NCBI GenBank assembly: GCA_947566645.1
Contig: CANOKL010000021.1
Span: 1-64,000 of the forward strand
Length of the DNA: 64,000 nucleotides
Source: an uncultured Lachnospiraceae bacterium
GTDB taxonomy: Bacteria; Bacillota; Clostridia; Lachnospirales; Lachnospiraceae
Reading direction: 5' to 3'
Every line of letters starts with the position of its first letter. Within the stretch, counting starts at the first letter, position 1. Made by a program: the position numbers and the translations under genes. Shown piece after piece: positions 15,551-24,735 of this stretch. The notes below the pieces were generated by a model. It was not told the origin of the DNA. It searched no databases and worked only from the letters and a program-made list of their open reading frames with translations.

Positions 15551-17140
15551 ATGGCGATAACATCTGTCCATTTTTTGATTTTTTTATGTATTACTTTTTG
15601 TGTGTTTTACTGCTGCCCGGTGAAGTACCGCTGGGTGGCACTTCTTGTCAGCAGCATATATTTTTATGTGATGGCAGGAGCCGTGAGCTTCCTTCCGTTT
15701 ATTATACTCACATCCGGTGTGATCTGGATATGCGCACGGATCATCGGAAGACTTTATGAGGAGCAGGATGAGAAGCTTAAGGGCAGTGATCTGGGACGGG
15801 CCGAAAAAAAGGCAGTCAAGGAACAGTATAAAAAAAGAGCGAAACGTGTTTTGATGCTGGCATTAGTCTGTTGTGTCGGCATTCTTTGCGTGACAAAGTT
15901 TACCAGATACGCCGTGCGTTATCTGAATCTGATTGCGGAGGCGGCAAATGGGAGTGCCCCGTTTAGTGCAGCGTGGATTCTTGTGCCCCTTGGAATCTCT
16001 TATTATACGTTTTCGACGGTTGGATATATTCTGGACGTTTACTGGAAAAGGTATACCTATGAGCCGGAGTTTCTGCGGTTTTTCCTGTATGCCATTTATT
16101 TTCCCCATATTGTACAGGGGCCGATCTCCAGGTATAACCTCCTGGGACAGGAGTTAAAAAAGGAGCTGCGGTTCGATTCGAGGCGGATTGTATTTGGTAT
16201 GGAGCTGATGCTGTGGGGGTTCTTTAAGAAGCTGGTCATAGCAGACAGGCTGAATATTTTTGTGTCCGCGGTATATAACGGGGAGGAGCATGCCGGAAGT
16301 ATTTACCTTGTGGCAATGCTTTTTGATGCCTTTCAGATTTATACAGACTTTTCGGGATATACGGATATTGTGCGGGGAGTATCCCAGATTTTTGGTGTGG
16401 AGCTGGAGCAGAACTTCAATCACCCGTTTTTTGCAAAGACTGTGCCCGAGTACTGGCGCAGATGGCATATGACACTGGGCGGGTGGTTTAAGGATTATGT
16501 GTACTATCCGTGCACCATCTCGCACTTTATGAAACAGATCAATAAGAGGACGAAAAAGACCCTTTCAGAACGGGGAGGCCGGTTTGTTACGGTTGTCATT
16601 CCGGTATTTGTGACATGGGTACTGACTGGCCTGTGGCATGGAACCGGTAAGACCTATCTGGCATGGGGAATCTATTATAGTACCCTGATCACGATTTCTG
16701 TTGCCTTCCAGCCTGAGTTTGAGAAGGTGACAAAGTTTCTGAGAATACGGACAGATACCTTTTCCTGGCAGCTCTTCCGGATGCTCCGTACTTTCTGCTG
16801 TTTTATGGGCGGCAGGCTTCTGACCAGCCCCGGGGGCTTAAGAAGGACGCTTATGGTAATCAAGAATATCCTTCTTCATCTCCAGGCATGGTGTCTGACA
16901 GACGGGACGCTCTTTACCTATGGGCTTGACTGGCCCCAGCTGGTGCTGATTGCAGGCTCTGTTTTGCTCTTATGGGGAGTCAGCATGCTGCAGGAGCGCG
17001 CTTCTGTCCGGGAGCTTCTGGAAGAGCAGAATATCGTTTTTCGCTGGGCAGTTATCTTTGCGGCGATTTTCAGTATTCTTATTTTCGGCATCTATGGTCT
17101 TGGATACGATGCGGCGGCATTTATCTATGCGCAGTATTAG
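15551..17140 (+). CDS. MBOAT family O-acyltransferase, DltB/AlgI-like
   Basis: A 529-residue membrane-bound O-acyltransferase with many hydrophobic helices. Diagnostic blocks are YFPHIVQGPISRY (near 180), FQIYTDFSGYTDIVRG (near 262), VPEYWRRWHMTLGGWFKDYV (near 297-316) and GLWHGTGKTYLAWG with the active-site histidine near residue 362. MBOAT proteins take an acyl group from an intracellular carrier and pass it across the membrane; DltB does this for D-alanine, AlgI for acetate. The dlt-like gene order supports the former, but the sequence resembles AlgI/PatA types as much. GGAGGTAGG precedes the ATG. Confidence 0.85.
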   Translation: MAITSVHFLIFLCITFCVFYCCPVKYRWVALLVSSIYFYVMAGAVSFLPFIILTSGVIWICARIIGRLYEEQDEKLKGSDLGRAEKKAVKEQYKKRAKRVLMLALVCCVGILCVTKFTRYAVRYLNLIAEAANGSAPFSAAWILVPLGISYYTFSTVGYILDVYWKRYTYEPEFLRFFLYAIYFPHIVQGPISRYNLLGQELKKELRFDSRRIVFGMELMLWGFFKKLVIADRLNIFVSAVYNGEEHAGSIYLVAMLFDAFQIYTDFSGYTDIVRGVSQIFGVELEQNFNHPFFAKTVPEYWRRWHMTLGGWFKDYVYYPCTISHFMKQINKRTKKTLSERGGRFVTVVIPVFVTWVLTGLWHGTGKTYLAWGIYYSTLITISVAFQPEFEKVTKFLRIRTDTFSWQLFRMLRTFCCFMGGRLLTSPGGLRRTLMVIKNILLHLQAWCLTDGTLFTYGLDWPQLVLIAGSVLLLWGVSMLQERASVRELLEEQNIVFRWAVIFAAIFSILIFGIYGLGYDAAAFIYAQY

Positions 17141-17150
17141 GAGGTAGGAT

Positions 17151-18182
17151 ATGCAGGTGATGAATAAGAAAAAGGTTCTGAAGGGGATCTGCTTTGTACT
17201 GATCTTTGTGGTTTTGTTTTTCTTTTTTCAGAAGCTTCTTCAGGCAAAATGGATTGCAAGTGATAGTGAGAACTCTGCAAGTACGAGTGCCTGGATTGAA
17301 TACAGGAGCCTGGAAGAGAACTCTCTGGATGTACTTTTCCTGGGAACAAGCCATTCTTATTTTGCGGTGGATCCTATGTATATCTATGACAGGACAGGGA
17401 TTACCGGTTATGTGTTCGGGGGCCCCGGACTCCGGATGGATCTGACTTATATGAATCTGGAGGATGCATTAAAAACCCAGACGCCGTCCATAGTTTTTCT
17501 GGATATGTCATCCATACAGTTTGACTTTCAGCAGGAGGAGGCAAAGTGCCACAAGGTTCTTGACCAGCTTTCTATGACCCGCTCAAAACTGGAATATGCG
17601 TTTAACACAGAGAGTGAGGAGATGAAGCCTCTGGATGTGCTCTTTCCGTTTTTCCGGTATCATTCCCGCTGGTCTGATCTTGGGAAAAATGACTTCAAAT
17701 ATGTCCTGAATGATCTGGATGATACCTATATCAGAGGGCACTATATTACTTACCAGAGCAAAGAGACAGAATTTCATTTTTATGAGGATGTGGACTATGT
17801 TCTGACTGACCGGAATCTGGATTATATCAAAAGGATGAAAAGACTTTGTGATGAGAAGGGAATCCAGCTGATTTTCTATAAGATCCCTACCCCTACCTGG
17901 TATGAATCCCAGTCAGAGGGGGCAAAGGAGATTGCAGAGATGCTGGATGTTCCATGGCTGGAGCTTTTTTACGAGGTAGATGAGATCGGACTGGATGTAA
18001 AGGCGGATTTCAGGGATAAGAATAACCATCTGAACCAGCGTGGGGCTGAGAAGCTCAGTGCATATCTTGCAGAATATATTCAGGAGCATTATGACCTGGA
18101 GGACCAGCGTCCGACGAATAAAAGGTGGAATGAAGATCTGATCCGGTATAAAAAATTAGTGGAGTCAAAGATTCCAAAGTAG
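17151..18182 (+). CDS. DltD-like / AlgJ-like SGNH acyl-transfer protein
   Basis: A 343-residue protein with one N-terminal transmembrane helix (about 10-28) and an extracytoplasmic SGNH-type domain. Block I is LFLGTSHSYF with the nucleophile serine near residue 66; the final D...H pair lies in DKNNHLNQRGAEKLS near 289-300. Partners of MBOAT proteins (DltD, AlgJ/X, PatB) of this form perform or complete acyl transfer to the polymer. It begins ten bases after the MBOAT stop, with AGGAGGTAGG as its site, completing a ligase-carrier-MBOAT-SGNH operon. Confidence 0.75.
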   Translation: MQVMNKKKVLKGICFVLIFVVLFFFFQKLLQAKWIASDSENSASTSAWIEYRSLEENSLDVLFLGTSHSYFAVDPMYIYDRTGITGYVFGGPGLRMDLTYMNLEDALKTQTPSIVFLDMSSIQFDFQQEEAKCHKVLDQLSMTRSKLEYAFNTESEEMKPLDVLFPFFRYHSRWSDLGKNDFKYVLNDLDDTYIRGHYITYQSKETEFHFYEDVDYVLTDRNLDYIKRMKRLCDEKGIQLIFYKIPTPTWYESQSEGAKEIAEMLDVPWLELFYEVDEIGLDVKADFRDKNNHLNQRGAEKLSAYLAEYIQEHYDLEDQRPTNKRWNEDLIRYKKLVESKIPK

Positions 18183-18206
18183 CAGGGATGTATATGGAGT
18201 GACAGA

Positions 18207-18353
18207 GTTACTATTCACGGGGCCGTGCACACCGCTGCACGGCATCCGAGCCGATAAAGTGGTGGTTTCCGGCATCCAGCCCCTCGCTGAAAGCGACTTT
18301 TAAATGGGCTGGATGCGTTACTATGAGCGGACGGTTAGTCCGTGAATAGTAAC
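18207..18353. repeat. 147-bp MITE-like element with perfect 14-bp terminal inverted repeats
   Basis: GTTACTATTCACGG (18207-18220) and CCGTGAATAGTAAC (18340-18353) are exact inverted repeats. Inside are CCGTGCA/TGCACGG, a perfect 11-bp stem GCATCCAGCCC/GGGCTGGATGC, and a terminal hairpin around GGAC-ggtta-GTCC. It encodes nothing. Fragments recur at 7320-7364 and 30840-30871, and end-like sequences at 23458, 62825 and 7457. Confidence 0.85.
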
Positions 18354-18428
18354 GTGTCAGAAACTATGCCGCTCAGTACAGTAGCAGGTACAGCTGCCTG
18401 TCTGAACGGTTGTGCAGGGGGTGTGCAG

Positions 18429-19220
18429 ATGGAAGAAAAAAAACGGGATTCTTATGTGCATAGAAAAGGGGCAGGCATGCCCCTTGTGATGGTACATGGG
18501 ATTATCAGTGACAGTTCCTTTTTTGAGGAGTCCGCAGAGATTCTTGCAGAGGATTACCAGGTGATTACATATGACCGCAGGGGATACGGTGAAAATACCC
18601 AGGAAAGGTATTCGGACTACTCGGTACATGCCCAGGCAGAGGATCTGGCAGAGATTCTTGAAGCTTACTGCAGTGAGCCGGCCTGGGTGGTCGGGAATAG
18701 TGCAGGCGGGCTGATAGCAATAGAAGCAGCGCTTTTTTATCCGGAGCTGATCCGGGGGATGATTCTGATCGAGCCTTCTCTTGGATATGAGGAAACGGAG
18801 AGGGAGAAGCTGCTTTCCTGGAATCAGGAGCTGAACCAGTACGTGAAGGAAGGCAGGATTAAGAGTGCGCTGCCTGCATTTTCCCGCATTACAGGGGGCG
18901 GTAAGGGGAAGAAGGCAGCTTCCTTAAAGGAGATTAAGAGGTCTTACCAGAACCTTTCGGCCTTTATGTACAATGAGTTAAATGAGGTCCAGAGATATCT
19001 TCCGCCGGCAGAGAGCCTGAAGAGACTTCCCATGCCGGTACTGACTGCTGTGACAGAGGGAGGCAGAAATAGTATATTTGCCACATCCTCTGAGACAGGG
19101 GCGAAGAAGCTTGGCTGGCCGGTTGTTACCTTGCCGGGATTCCATAATGTGGCAAAGGATCTGCCCTGTGAGTTTGCAGCCTGTATAAAAGAATTGTTAT
19201 CCGGGAGGAGCGAAGGATGA
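18429..19220 (+). CDS. Alpha/beta hydrolase
   Basis: A 263-residue alpha/beta-fold protein: PLVMVHGIISDSSFF (oxyanion-hole HG), YDRRGYGEN, the nucleophile elbow VVGNSAGGLIA (serine near residue 90) and a likely catalytic histidine in GFHNVAKDLP near 238. The start at ATG 18429 is preceded by AGGGGGTG. Reading from GTG 18342 would add about 30 residues, the first of them inside the dispersed repeat. It overlaps the next gene by four bases (ATGA). Substrate unknown; an esterase or thioesterase acting on the polymer pathway is a guess. Confidence 0.7.
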   Translation: MEEKKRDSYVHRKGAGMPLVMVHGIISDSSFFEESAEILAEDYQVITYDRRGYGENTQERYSDYSVHAQAEDLAEILEAYCSEPAWVVGNSAGGLIAIEAALFYPELIRGMILIEPSLGYEETEREKLLSWNQELNQYVKEGRIKSALPAFSRITGGGKGKKAASLKEIKRSYQNLSAFMYNELNEVQRYLPPAESLKRLPMPVLTAVTEGGRNSIFATSSETGAKKLGWPVVTLPGFHNVAKDLPCEFAACIKELLSGRSEG

Positions 19221-21277
19221 AGATTGGCATTATATCAATCAATATGTACTCGAAAGGCCTGAACTTTGCGTGTCCGCTGCATAATTACGCATTTCAGCAG
19301 TTTCTGCTGAAGCATGGAATTGAAAGTACGGTTATCAGCTATAAACCAATATATTTTAACAATTATGATCTCAGGCATCCTTATGATTACTATGTAAGGA
19401 TGTGTCATAATTTTGAAGCAAAGGGAAGAGAAAAAGAAGGTTCAGAGGAGTGGGAGAGAATCTCAGAGCTGCGTGAAGCGTGGAAGGAATTGTATCGGGA
19501 ACGGGAAACCCGTTATGATAAGTTCCAGAACTTTATTGATTCTCACTATATTAAGACAGAGGAATGCTATGACAGTGATCTCCTGGAGATTCGTGATCCG
19601 GGATTTGACTGCTATATCTGCTGTACTGATGTGATCTGGAAACAGGAGCCGAATATTGGATATGACAGGGGATTTTTCCTTGCATCCGGAGCCATGGAGG
19701 ATAAGTGGAAGATTTCATATGCGGCAAGCAGGGGGGTATATTACAGCGAGACAGAGGAGGACGAAAAAACCTTTCTTCATTTTGTGGAGGATATTAATGC
19801 CATTTCTGTGCGAGAGGAGAGCCTGAAGGAATACCTGGAGCAGAATATTGAAAATGAGGTGACTGCGGTCATAGATCCGGTCCTGCTCCATAAAAAGGAG
19901 TTTTATGATCCGATTATCAAAAAACCAGAGACAGAGCATTATCTGTTTTTATATTATGTCATGGAGAAGGCAGGGGATACCATTGAAAAGGCGGTCGAAT
20001 ATGCCAGGGCATATGGGCTTAAGATTGTGGAGATCACAGACAGGCCCCTTAAGGAGGGACGTCTTACAGGATATGAAGGAATAGAGAAGCTCTATCAGTA
20101 CGATATGGGGATCGAGGAGTGGCTGGGATATATTAAATATGCAGATTGTGTGTTCACGAACTCCTTTCATGCCTGCTGCTTTAGTATTTTATTTGAGAAG
20201 CAGTTTTATGCCGGATACCGCCATGGTGACAAGGTAACCCATGTTCTTGAGATGTTCGGACTCTCAGACAGAAGAATTAGCAGGAAGAGAGATATTCTCA
20301 CAGTACCCCTTCCGGATATTGATTATGATAAGGTCCGGGCGCTTCTGGAGGCGAAAAGAGCCGAATCTTCGGATTTTATCCTTTCTGCGATCCGGCGGAT
20401 GGAGAAAAGTGAGCCTCCGAAGCGTAATTACGAATGGTGGAAGCGCAGACTCCGGTACAGGGTATTCAGCAACAGCTGTGTTCATGAGAATCTCTATAAG
20501 GGAACCTATGATGAATCGACAGGCGAGATGAAGAGATTTGAAACCGGATCATGGGAGTTCTGGCCAAAGGAGATCATGCAGAACGACGGATTGTCCCGTT
20601 TCCGGAAAAATCAGTTTGCCAGAAAGGGGTACCTTCCGGATGGCTGGCGGATCCGCTTCCGGATCGACAGAAGATGGTTCTGGTACCTGGAGGACGGCTC
20701 CATTATGCTCCAGTCTGAGTATAAGAAGAGCATCCATCCGGCAATTAAGAAGTTTCCGGATTGCGGCCGGATTCCATATCTTCCGGTGACAAGGATCTCT
20801 GTGGTGGTTGCAGAAGCTCTCTGGAGGGAGGGAATGTCGGAGTATACCGTTGTCTATCACAGCGGCACGAAATCTCCAGAGCTGATCTGCCAGTATGGAG
20901 AGGAAGAGGGAGAAATAAGCAGATTAAGTACAGGTTCGGTAGAATACCGGATAAAGCGGCAGACAGCGAATGATGGGAATACGAGGATTCTGGAAAATAA
21001 ATTCCAGTATCCTGGATATGAATTCCTGGGCTGGCGCATGAGAATCCGGGAGGATGACCGGTGGTACTGGTATCTGGATGACGGAATGCTGAGCCTTCAG
21101 TCTGAATATAATAGAGACAGGGATGGGGAAAGATGTCTTCTGAAGGATGGAGAGATGCTGCCCTATATTCCCGCGAATTATGTGGCTACAGTTGTATTAG
21201 AGGCTGTGTGGGAGAAGATCCCGCCTACCCTTATGCAAAAGGTGAAGAACAGAGTGATTCGAGGTGGTAAATCATGA
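19217..21277 (+). CDS. Polysaccharide pyruvyl transferase family protein with tandem C-terminal repeats
   Basis: A 686-residue protein. Residues about 1-340 form the PS_pyruv_trans domain (PF04230): an opening MKIGIISINMYSKGLNFACP, CYICCTDVIWKQEPN near 135 and the conserved NSFHACCFSILFEKQFYAG near 315. This family adds pyruvyl ketals to sugars or transfers sugars in cell-wall polymers. The C-terminal ~260 residues hold two related units (about 430-540 and 560-670), each with a GW.i/mR.R-ddRWyWYLeDG..mLQSEY core; these look like binding repeats and may hold substrate or wall polymer. The tandem repeats are not part of the usual family architecture. Start and stop both overlap neighbours by four bases. 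Confidence 0.75.
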   Translation: MKIGIISINMYSKGLNFACPLHNYAFQQFLLKHGIESTVISYKPIYFNNYDLRHPYDYYVRMCHNFEAKGREKEGSEEWERISELREAWKELYRERETRYDKFQNFIDSHYIKTEECYDSDLLEIRDPGFDCYICCTDVIWKQEPNIGYDRGFFLASGAMEDKWKISYAASRGVYYSETEEDEKTFLHFVEDINAISVREESLKEYLEQNIENEVTAVIDPVLLHKKEFYDPIIKKPETEHYLFLYYVMEKAGDTIEKAVEYARAYGLKIVEITDRPLKEGRLTGYEGIEKLYQYDMGIEEWLGYIKYADCVFTNSFHACCFSILFEKQFYAGYRHGDKVTHVLEMFGLSDRRISRKRDILTVPLPDIDYDKVRALLEAKRAESSDFILSAIRRMEKSEPPKRNYEWWKRRLRYRVFSNSCVHENLYKGTYDESTGEMKRFETGSWEFWPKEIMQNDGLSRFRKNQFARKGYLPDGWRIRFRIDRRWFWYLEDGSIMLQSEYKKSIHPAIKKFPDCGRIPYLPVTRISVVVAEALWREGMSEYTVVYHSGTKSPELICQYGEEEGEISRLSTGSVEYRIKRQTANDGNTRILENKFQYPGYEFLGWRMRIREDDRWYWYLDDGMLSLQSEYNRDRDGERCLLKDGEMLPYIPANYVATVVLEAVWEKIPPTLMQKVKNRVIRGGKS

Positions 21278-23442
21278 GAAGATGGAAGAAAGAACTGGCA
21301 GGGTTATTAGTATTTTGCATGAGCTTTACCGTAATACCGGCGGAGGTATTTGCTGCAAAGGATATAGAAGCAGCACAGGAAGAGAGCGTGCAGACAGAAG
21401 CAGAGCCGGAAAAGACAGGGCAGCAGGAAACACTCTCAGGAGGGACAAAAGAAGCAGGGAATAAAGAGACAGTCCTGCAAGAGGCAGGGCGGGAAGAAGC
21501 AGAACCAGAGAGTTCAGAACAGATAGAAGCAAGTTCAGAACAGAAAGAAGCAGAACCGGAGAGCTCAGAGCAGAACGGGGAAGCCAGGACAGAGGCGGAA
21601 TCTGAGAAAATGCTTCGGAATATAGAACCAGAGGATGCCGGATTAGAGGATATGCCCCTGACAGACGATCCCGGCTGGGGGCGTTATTCGGGATATGCCT
21701 CGCCAGGATTTTACGGTCCTTCCGGCAGAGTGGTGAATGAGAAGATCCAGCATGACAGCAGGTTTAATGGCTATATCATTCAGGAAGGAATTGACGTATC
21801 GGAATGGAACGGGGACATTGACTGGGCAAAGGTAAAGGAAGCAGGCTATGAATTTGCCATTATCCGTGTCTCGGGAACCTGGTCGAGGGAATCCGGCGGC
21901 CAGTTTATGGATAGCAGGGCGATACAGAATATAGAAGGTGCACTGAGGGCGGGGATGTCGATTGGAGTATACCACTTTTCCCAGGCGATTACGGAGAAGG
22001 AAGCCCAGAAGGAGGCCCAGTATATCTTGAATGCGATTCAGCCCTATAAAGGCAGAATTGCTCTCCCGGTTGTTTTTGACTTTGAGTATGTCAGCGGATC
22101 TGACGGAGAGGGCGGAAGACTATATGATGCCCAGCTTACGAAATCAAAGGCAACCAAGATCTGCAACAAGTTCTGTGAGACTGTGGAGGCGTCAGGGCTG
22201 TCTTCCATGGTTTATTCCAATCTGAGTCTGCTTGGCAATCAGCTGAACCCGGCGGATCTTACTGCACCAGTCTGGCTTGCACAGTGGGCGAATGCCGTTT
22301 CGTATTCAGGAAGCTATGAGTACTGGCAGTATTCTGCTACAGGAAGGGTTCCTGGTATTAGCGGTGAAGTGGATCTGGATTTCCGGTATGTGCAGAAGGG
22401 ACCTCTTACCATTACTGCTGTCAGTGCCGGGAGCATCAGGATGGAATGGAAGCCGGTTCAGGCGGCATCCGGATATAATATCTACAGAAAGAGCGGGGAC
22501 GGGGATTACCAGCTTGTGGGTTCCGCAGCAGGAGGAGAGACTGTATCCTATTCAGATAAGAATCTGAAAGAGGCTACCACCTATACTTACAGAGTAAGGT
22601 CTTATACAGATACCGAGGCAGGAAGGCAGAATGGGTTCTATACGAAAACAGCGAAGGCCACTACAAAGATAAACGGAACTTCATTAACCGGAGAAGCATC
22701 GGCGTTTGATATAGTATACTTATCCTGGGAAAAGGCACCGTCCGCATCAGGCTACCAGCTTCAGAGATATAATTCTTCGAAAAAGGCCTATCAGACCATC
22801 AAAACATTATCAGGAAGATCGAAGGTATCCTGCCAGGATAAGGGCCTGAATGCAGGAAAAAATTATAAGTACCGTATCCGGGCATACAAAAATGTGGATG
22901 GCACGAAGATCTACAGCACCTGGTCAAAGGTGACTGCTGTGAAGACACTGGGAACGGTGAAGGGTACCGTAACAGCATCCGGTGTGAATATCCGTTCAGG
23001 GGCGGGAACCAGTTATAAGGTTCTGAAGACAGCAGGAAAAAATAAAAGATTTAAGATCAATGGCAGCAGCGGGAAATGGTACCGGGTTTCCCTGAAAGTA
23101 AATGGGAAGACAAGGAATGGATATATCCAGAAGAAATATGTTAAGCTGGATATGGCCTCCCTGAAGCCGGTGCTTAAGGTGTCAAATCTGACTCCTTCTA
23201 AAAACGCGCTTTCATGGTATCAGGTGCCGGAGGCATCCGGCTATCAGATTCAGCGGTATGATTCTGCCAGAAAGACTTACAGGACTGTTAAGACTGTGGG
23301 CAAATCCCGGACATCTTATACGAATGGAGGACTAAAGGCAGGTACAGCCTATAAATATAGGATCCGGGCATACCAGAAGGTAAAGGGAAAGAAAGTATAC
23401 AGCAAATGGTCCGCTGCAAAAAGTGCAAGAACTTTGACTTAA
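21274..23442 (+). CDS. Secreted GH25 lysozyme with Fn3-like and SH3 domains
   Basis: A 722-residue exported muramidase. Signal peptide about 1-27 (LLVFCMSFTVIPAEVFAA), then a Glu/Ala-rich linker to about 135. The GH25 domain spans about 170-370 (GIDVSEWNGDIDW, then VVFDFEYVSG with the catalytic D-x-E near 269-271). Three related fibronectin-III-like repeats follow, with a bacterial SH3 domain (GVNIRSGAGTSYKVLKTAGK) between the second and third. It would cut peptidoglycan between N-acetylmuramic acid and GlcNAc. It overlaps the pyruvyl transferase gene (ATGA), so wall remodelling and polymer attachment are expressed together. Confidence 0.85.
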   Translation: MRRWKKELAGLLVFCMSFTVIPAEVFAAKDIEAAQEESVQTEAEPEKTGQQETLSGGTKEAGNKETVLQEAGREEAEPESSEQIEASSEQKEAEPESSEQNGEARTEAESEKMLRNIEPEDAGLEDMPLTDDPGWGRYSGYASPGFYGPSGRVVNEKIQHDSRFNGYIIQEGIDVSEWNGDIDWAKVKEAGYEFAIIRVSGTWSRESGGQFMDSRAIQNIEGALRAGMSIGVYHFSQAITEKEAQKEAQYILNAIQPYKGRIALPVVFDFEYVSGSDGEGGRLYDAQLTKSKATKICNKFCETVEASGLSSMVYSNLSLLGNQLNPADLTAPVWLAQWANAVSYSGSYEYWQYSATGRVPGISGEVDLDFRYVQKGPLTITAVSAGSIRMEWKPVQAASGYNIYRKSGDGDYQLVGSAAGGETVSYSDKNLKEATTYTYRVRSYTDTEAGRQNGFYTKTAKATTKINGTSLTGEASAFDIVYLSWEKAPSASGYQLQRYNSSKKAYQTIKTLSGRSKVSCQDKGLNAGKNYKYRIRAYKNVDGTKIYSTWSKVTAVKTLGTVKGTVTASGVNIRSGAGTSYKVLKTAGKNKRFKINGSSGKWYRVSLKVNGKTRNGYIQKKYVKLDMASLKPVLKVSNLTPSKNALSWYQVPEASGYQIQRYDSARKTYRTVKTVGKSRTSYTNGGLKAGTAYKYRIRAYQKVKGKKVYSKWSAAKSARTLT

Positions 23443-23457
23443 TAATACAGGAATATT

Positions 23458-23475
23458 GTTACTATTTACGGGTCA
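23458..23475. repeat. Dispersed-repeat end
   Basis: GTTACTATTTACGGGTCA lies just after the lysozyme stop and differs by one base from the end found at 62825. No partner end is visible nearby. Confidence 0.5.
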
Positions 23476-23510
23476 GGAATAGGAATAATTGCTTTGACAG
23501 GACGATATAA

Positions 23511-23539
23511 TAGGATTGGCAGAACTATTCTACCAATCC
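23511..23539. terminator. Shared hairpin between converging genes
   Basis: AGGATTGGCAGAA and TTCTACCAATCCT pair with one G-T type mismatch around CTA. The minus-strand stop codon lies in the hairpin. No long T run on either strand, so strength is uncertain. Confidence 0.45.
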
Positions 23540-24514
23540 TATAAAGCTGTCCAGGGACTGTCCCTCCAGCATGCGGATGCGGGGGAGGAGAAGCGGATTG
23601 TCTCCGGGATAGACGCGTTCATATTCCGTTGTAACTGCACACAGAAACCCGGCGCCCTCCACTGCTTTTACACAGTCATCGGTGTAATCTCCGTAAGGAT
23701 AGGCAAAGGCATCTCCATTTCCGCAGATTTCGGTGGATTTATTCAGATCTGCTACAGCCTCATCATAGCTTAGGACAGGGAAGATTCCGCCGTGTCCGAT
23801 GTTGCCGCCGCCCCGGTGCATATTATCAGAATGGGACTGGAAGGTGACATAGTCACTGGCATATTTTTTTACCTTTGCCGGGCCGTCCTGGTTTGTAATG
23901 AGAAAAGATGTCACAGGAATTTTATACTTGTTAAACAGGGGAGCGCCCAGATTCAGGAAGCTCTTTGCGCCATCGTCAAATGTCAGCACGACACTTTTTT
24001 CCGGCAGAAGAAGCTCTCCGTCAATATATTTGCGCACCTCTTCCCATGTGGGGAAGAAATATTTATTTTCAATAAGGTATTTTAATTCCTCCTCCAGTGC
24101 ATGGACCTCAATGAAGTTGTTATTGATCTCTTCTGGAGGATCATTCTGATCATATACATAATGGTACATACAGATTGACAGGCCGTTGGTTTTGTGCTGC
24201 TCCTGGGTCGCGGTGTTTTTTACGGCACGGATATCCTCTGGTTCATCCGTGCGGTCCGTGCCGCCTTCCTCCGTCTCCGAAACCTGTGCGGCATCCGGCT
24301 GGCTGTTTTCCGTGCTTCCAGAACTGGTACTGGCAGATGTAAGGTTCCTCTTCAGAGGCCTTGTCTTTATGGGCATCTTCCAATATGCAATACCGGCTGC
24401 TGCAGCAATTAGCAGAATCAGTATGAGTGTCATACAGAAACAGATGATGCGCATCCTTCTGCGGCCCTGATTCTTTCGTTTTGATTTTTTTCGTTTATGC
24501 TTTGGGCTGGCCAT
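23525..24514 (-). CDS. Polysaccharide deacetylase family protein, membrane-anchored
   Basis: About 329 residues from ATG 24514 (AAAGGAC upstream on the minus strand; 17 extra residues would come from an earlier ATG without a good site). A very basic N-terminus precedes one transmembrane helix (about 20-45), then a Ser/Thr/Glu-rich linker and a NodB-type domain with SICMYHYV, VVLTFDDGAKSF (metal-binding DD near 180) and FAYPYGDYTDDC. Such enzymes remove acetyl groups from peptidoglycan or other polysaccharides outside the membrane. It converges on the lysozyme gene. Confidence 0.8.
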   Translation of the reverse strand: MASPKHKRKKSKRKNQGRRRMRIICFCMTLILILLIAAAAGIAYWKMPIKTRPLKRNLTSASTSSGSTENSQPDAAQVSETEEGGTDRTDEPEDIRAVKNTATQEQHKTNGLSICMYHYVYDQNDPPEEINNNFIEVHALEEELKYLIENKYFFPTWEEVRKYIDGELLLPEKSVVLTFDDGAKSFLNLGAPLFNKYKIPVTSFLITNQDGPAKVKKYASDYVTFQSHSDNMHRGGGNIGHGGIFPVLSYDEAVADLNKSTEICGNGDAFAYPYGDYTDDCVKAVEGAGFLCAVTTEYERVYPGDNPLLLPRIRMLEGQSLDSFIGLVE

Positions 24515-24658
24515 AATGATGTTGTCCTTTCTCTGATAATGGGAAATGTGTATGTCCCAGAGCATTTTTCAAACACGCTCTAATAGAAGTATAACACAAA
24601 ATGTCATATTAGAATTATTTTTTTTGCAATAGATATAAAAACATTTGAAAGATAGTAC

Positions 24659-24687
24659 TTGTCCTATTTGAAAGAATAGTGTATTAT
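24659..24687 (+). promoter_or_regulatory. Sigma-A-type promoter for the first LCP gene
   Basis: TTGTCC (24659-24664), 17 bases, TATTAT (24682-24687), 48 bases before the gene. Confidence 0.6.
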
Positions 24688-24735
24688 AGGAAGGAATTCT
24701 TAATTTTGATAAATTGAAATGGGGTACGATAAAAG

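Noticed and set aside
23495..23512. TTGACA followed by TATAAT, as a promoter
   Set aside because: The two hexamers are only about seven bases apart, too close for a sigma-A promoter.
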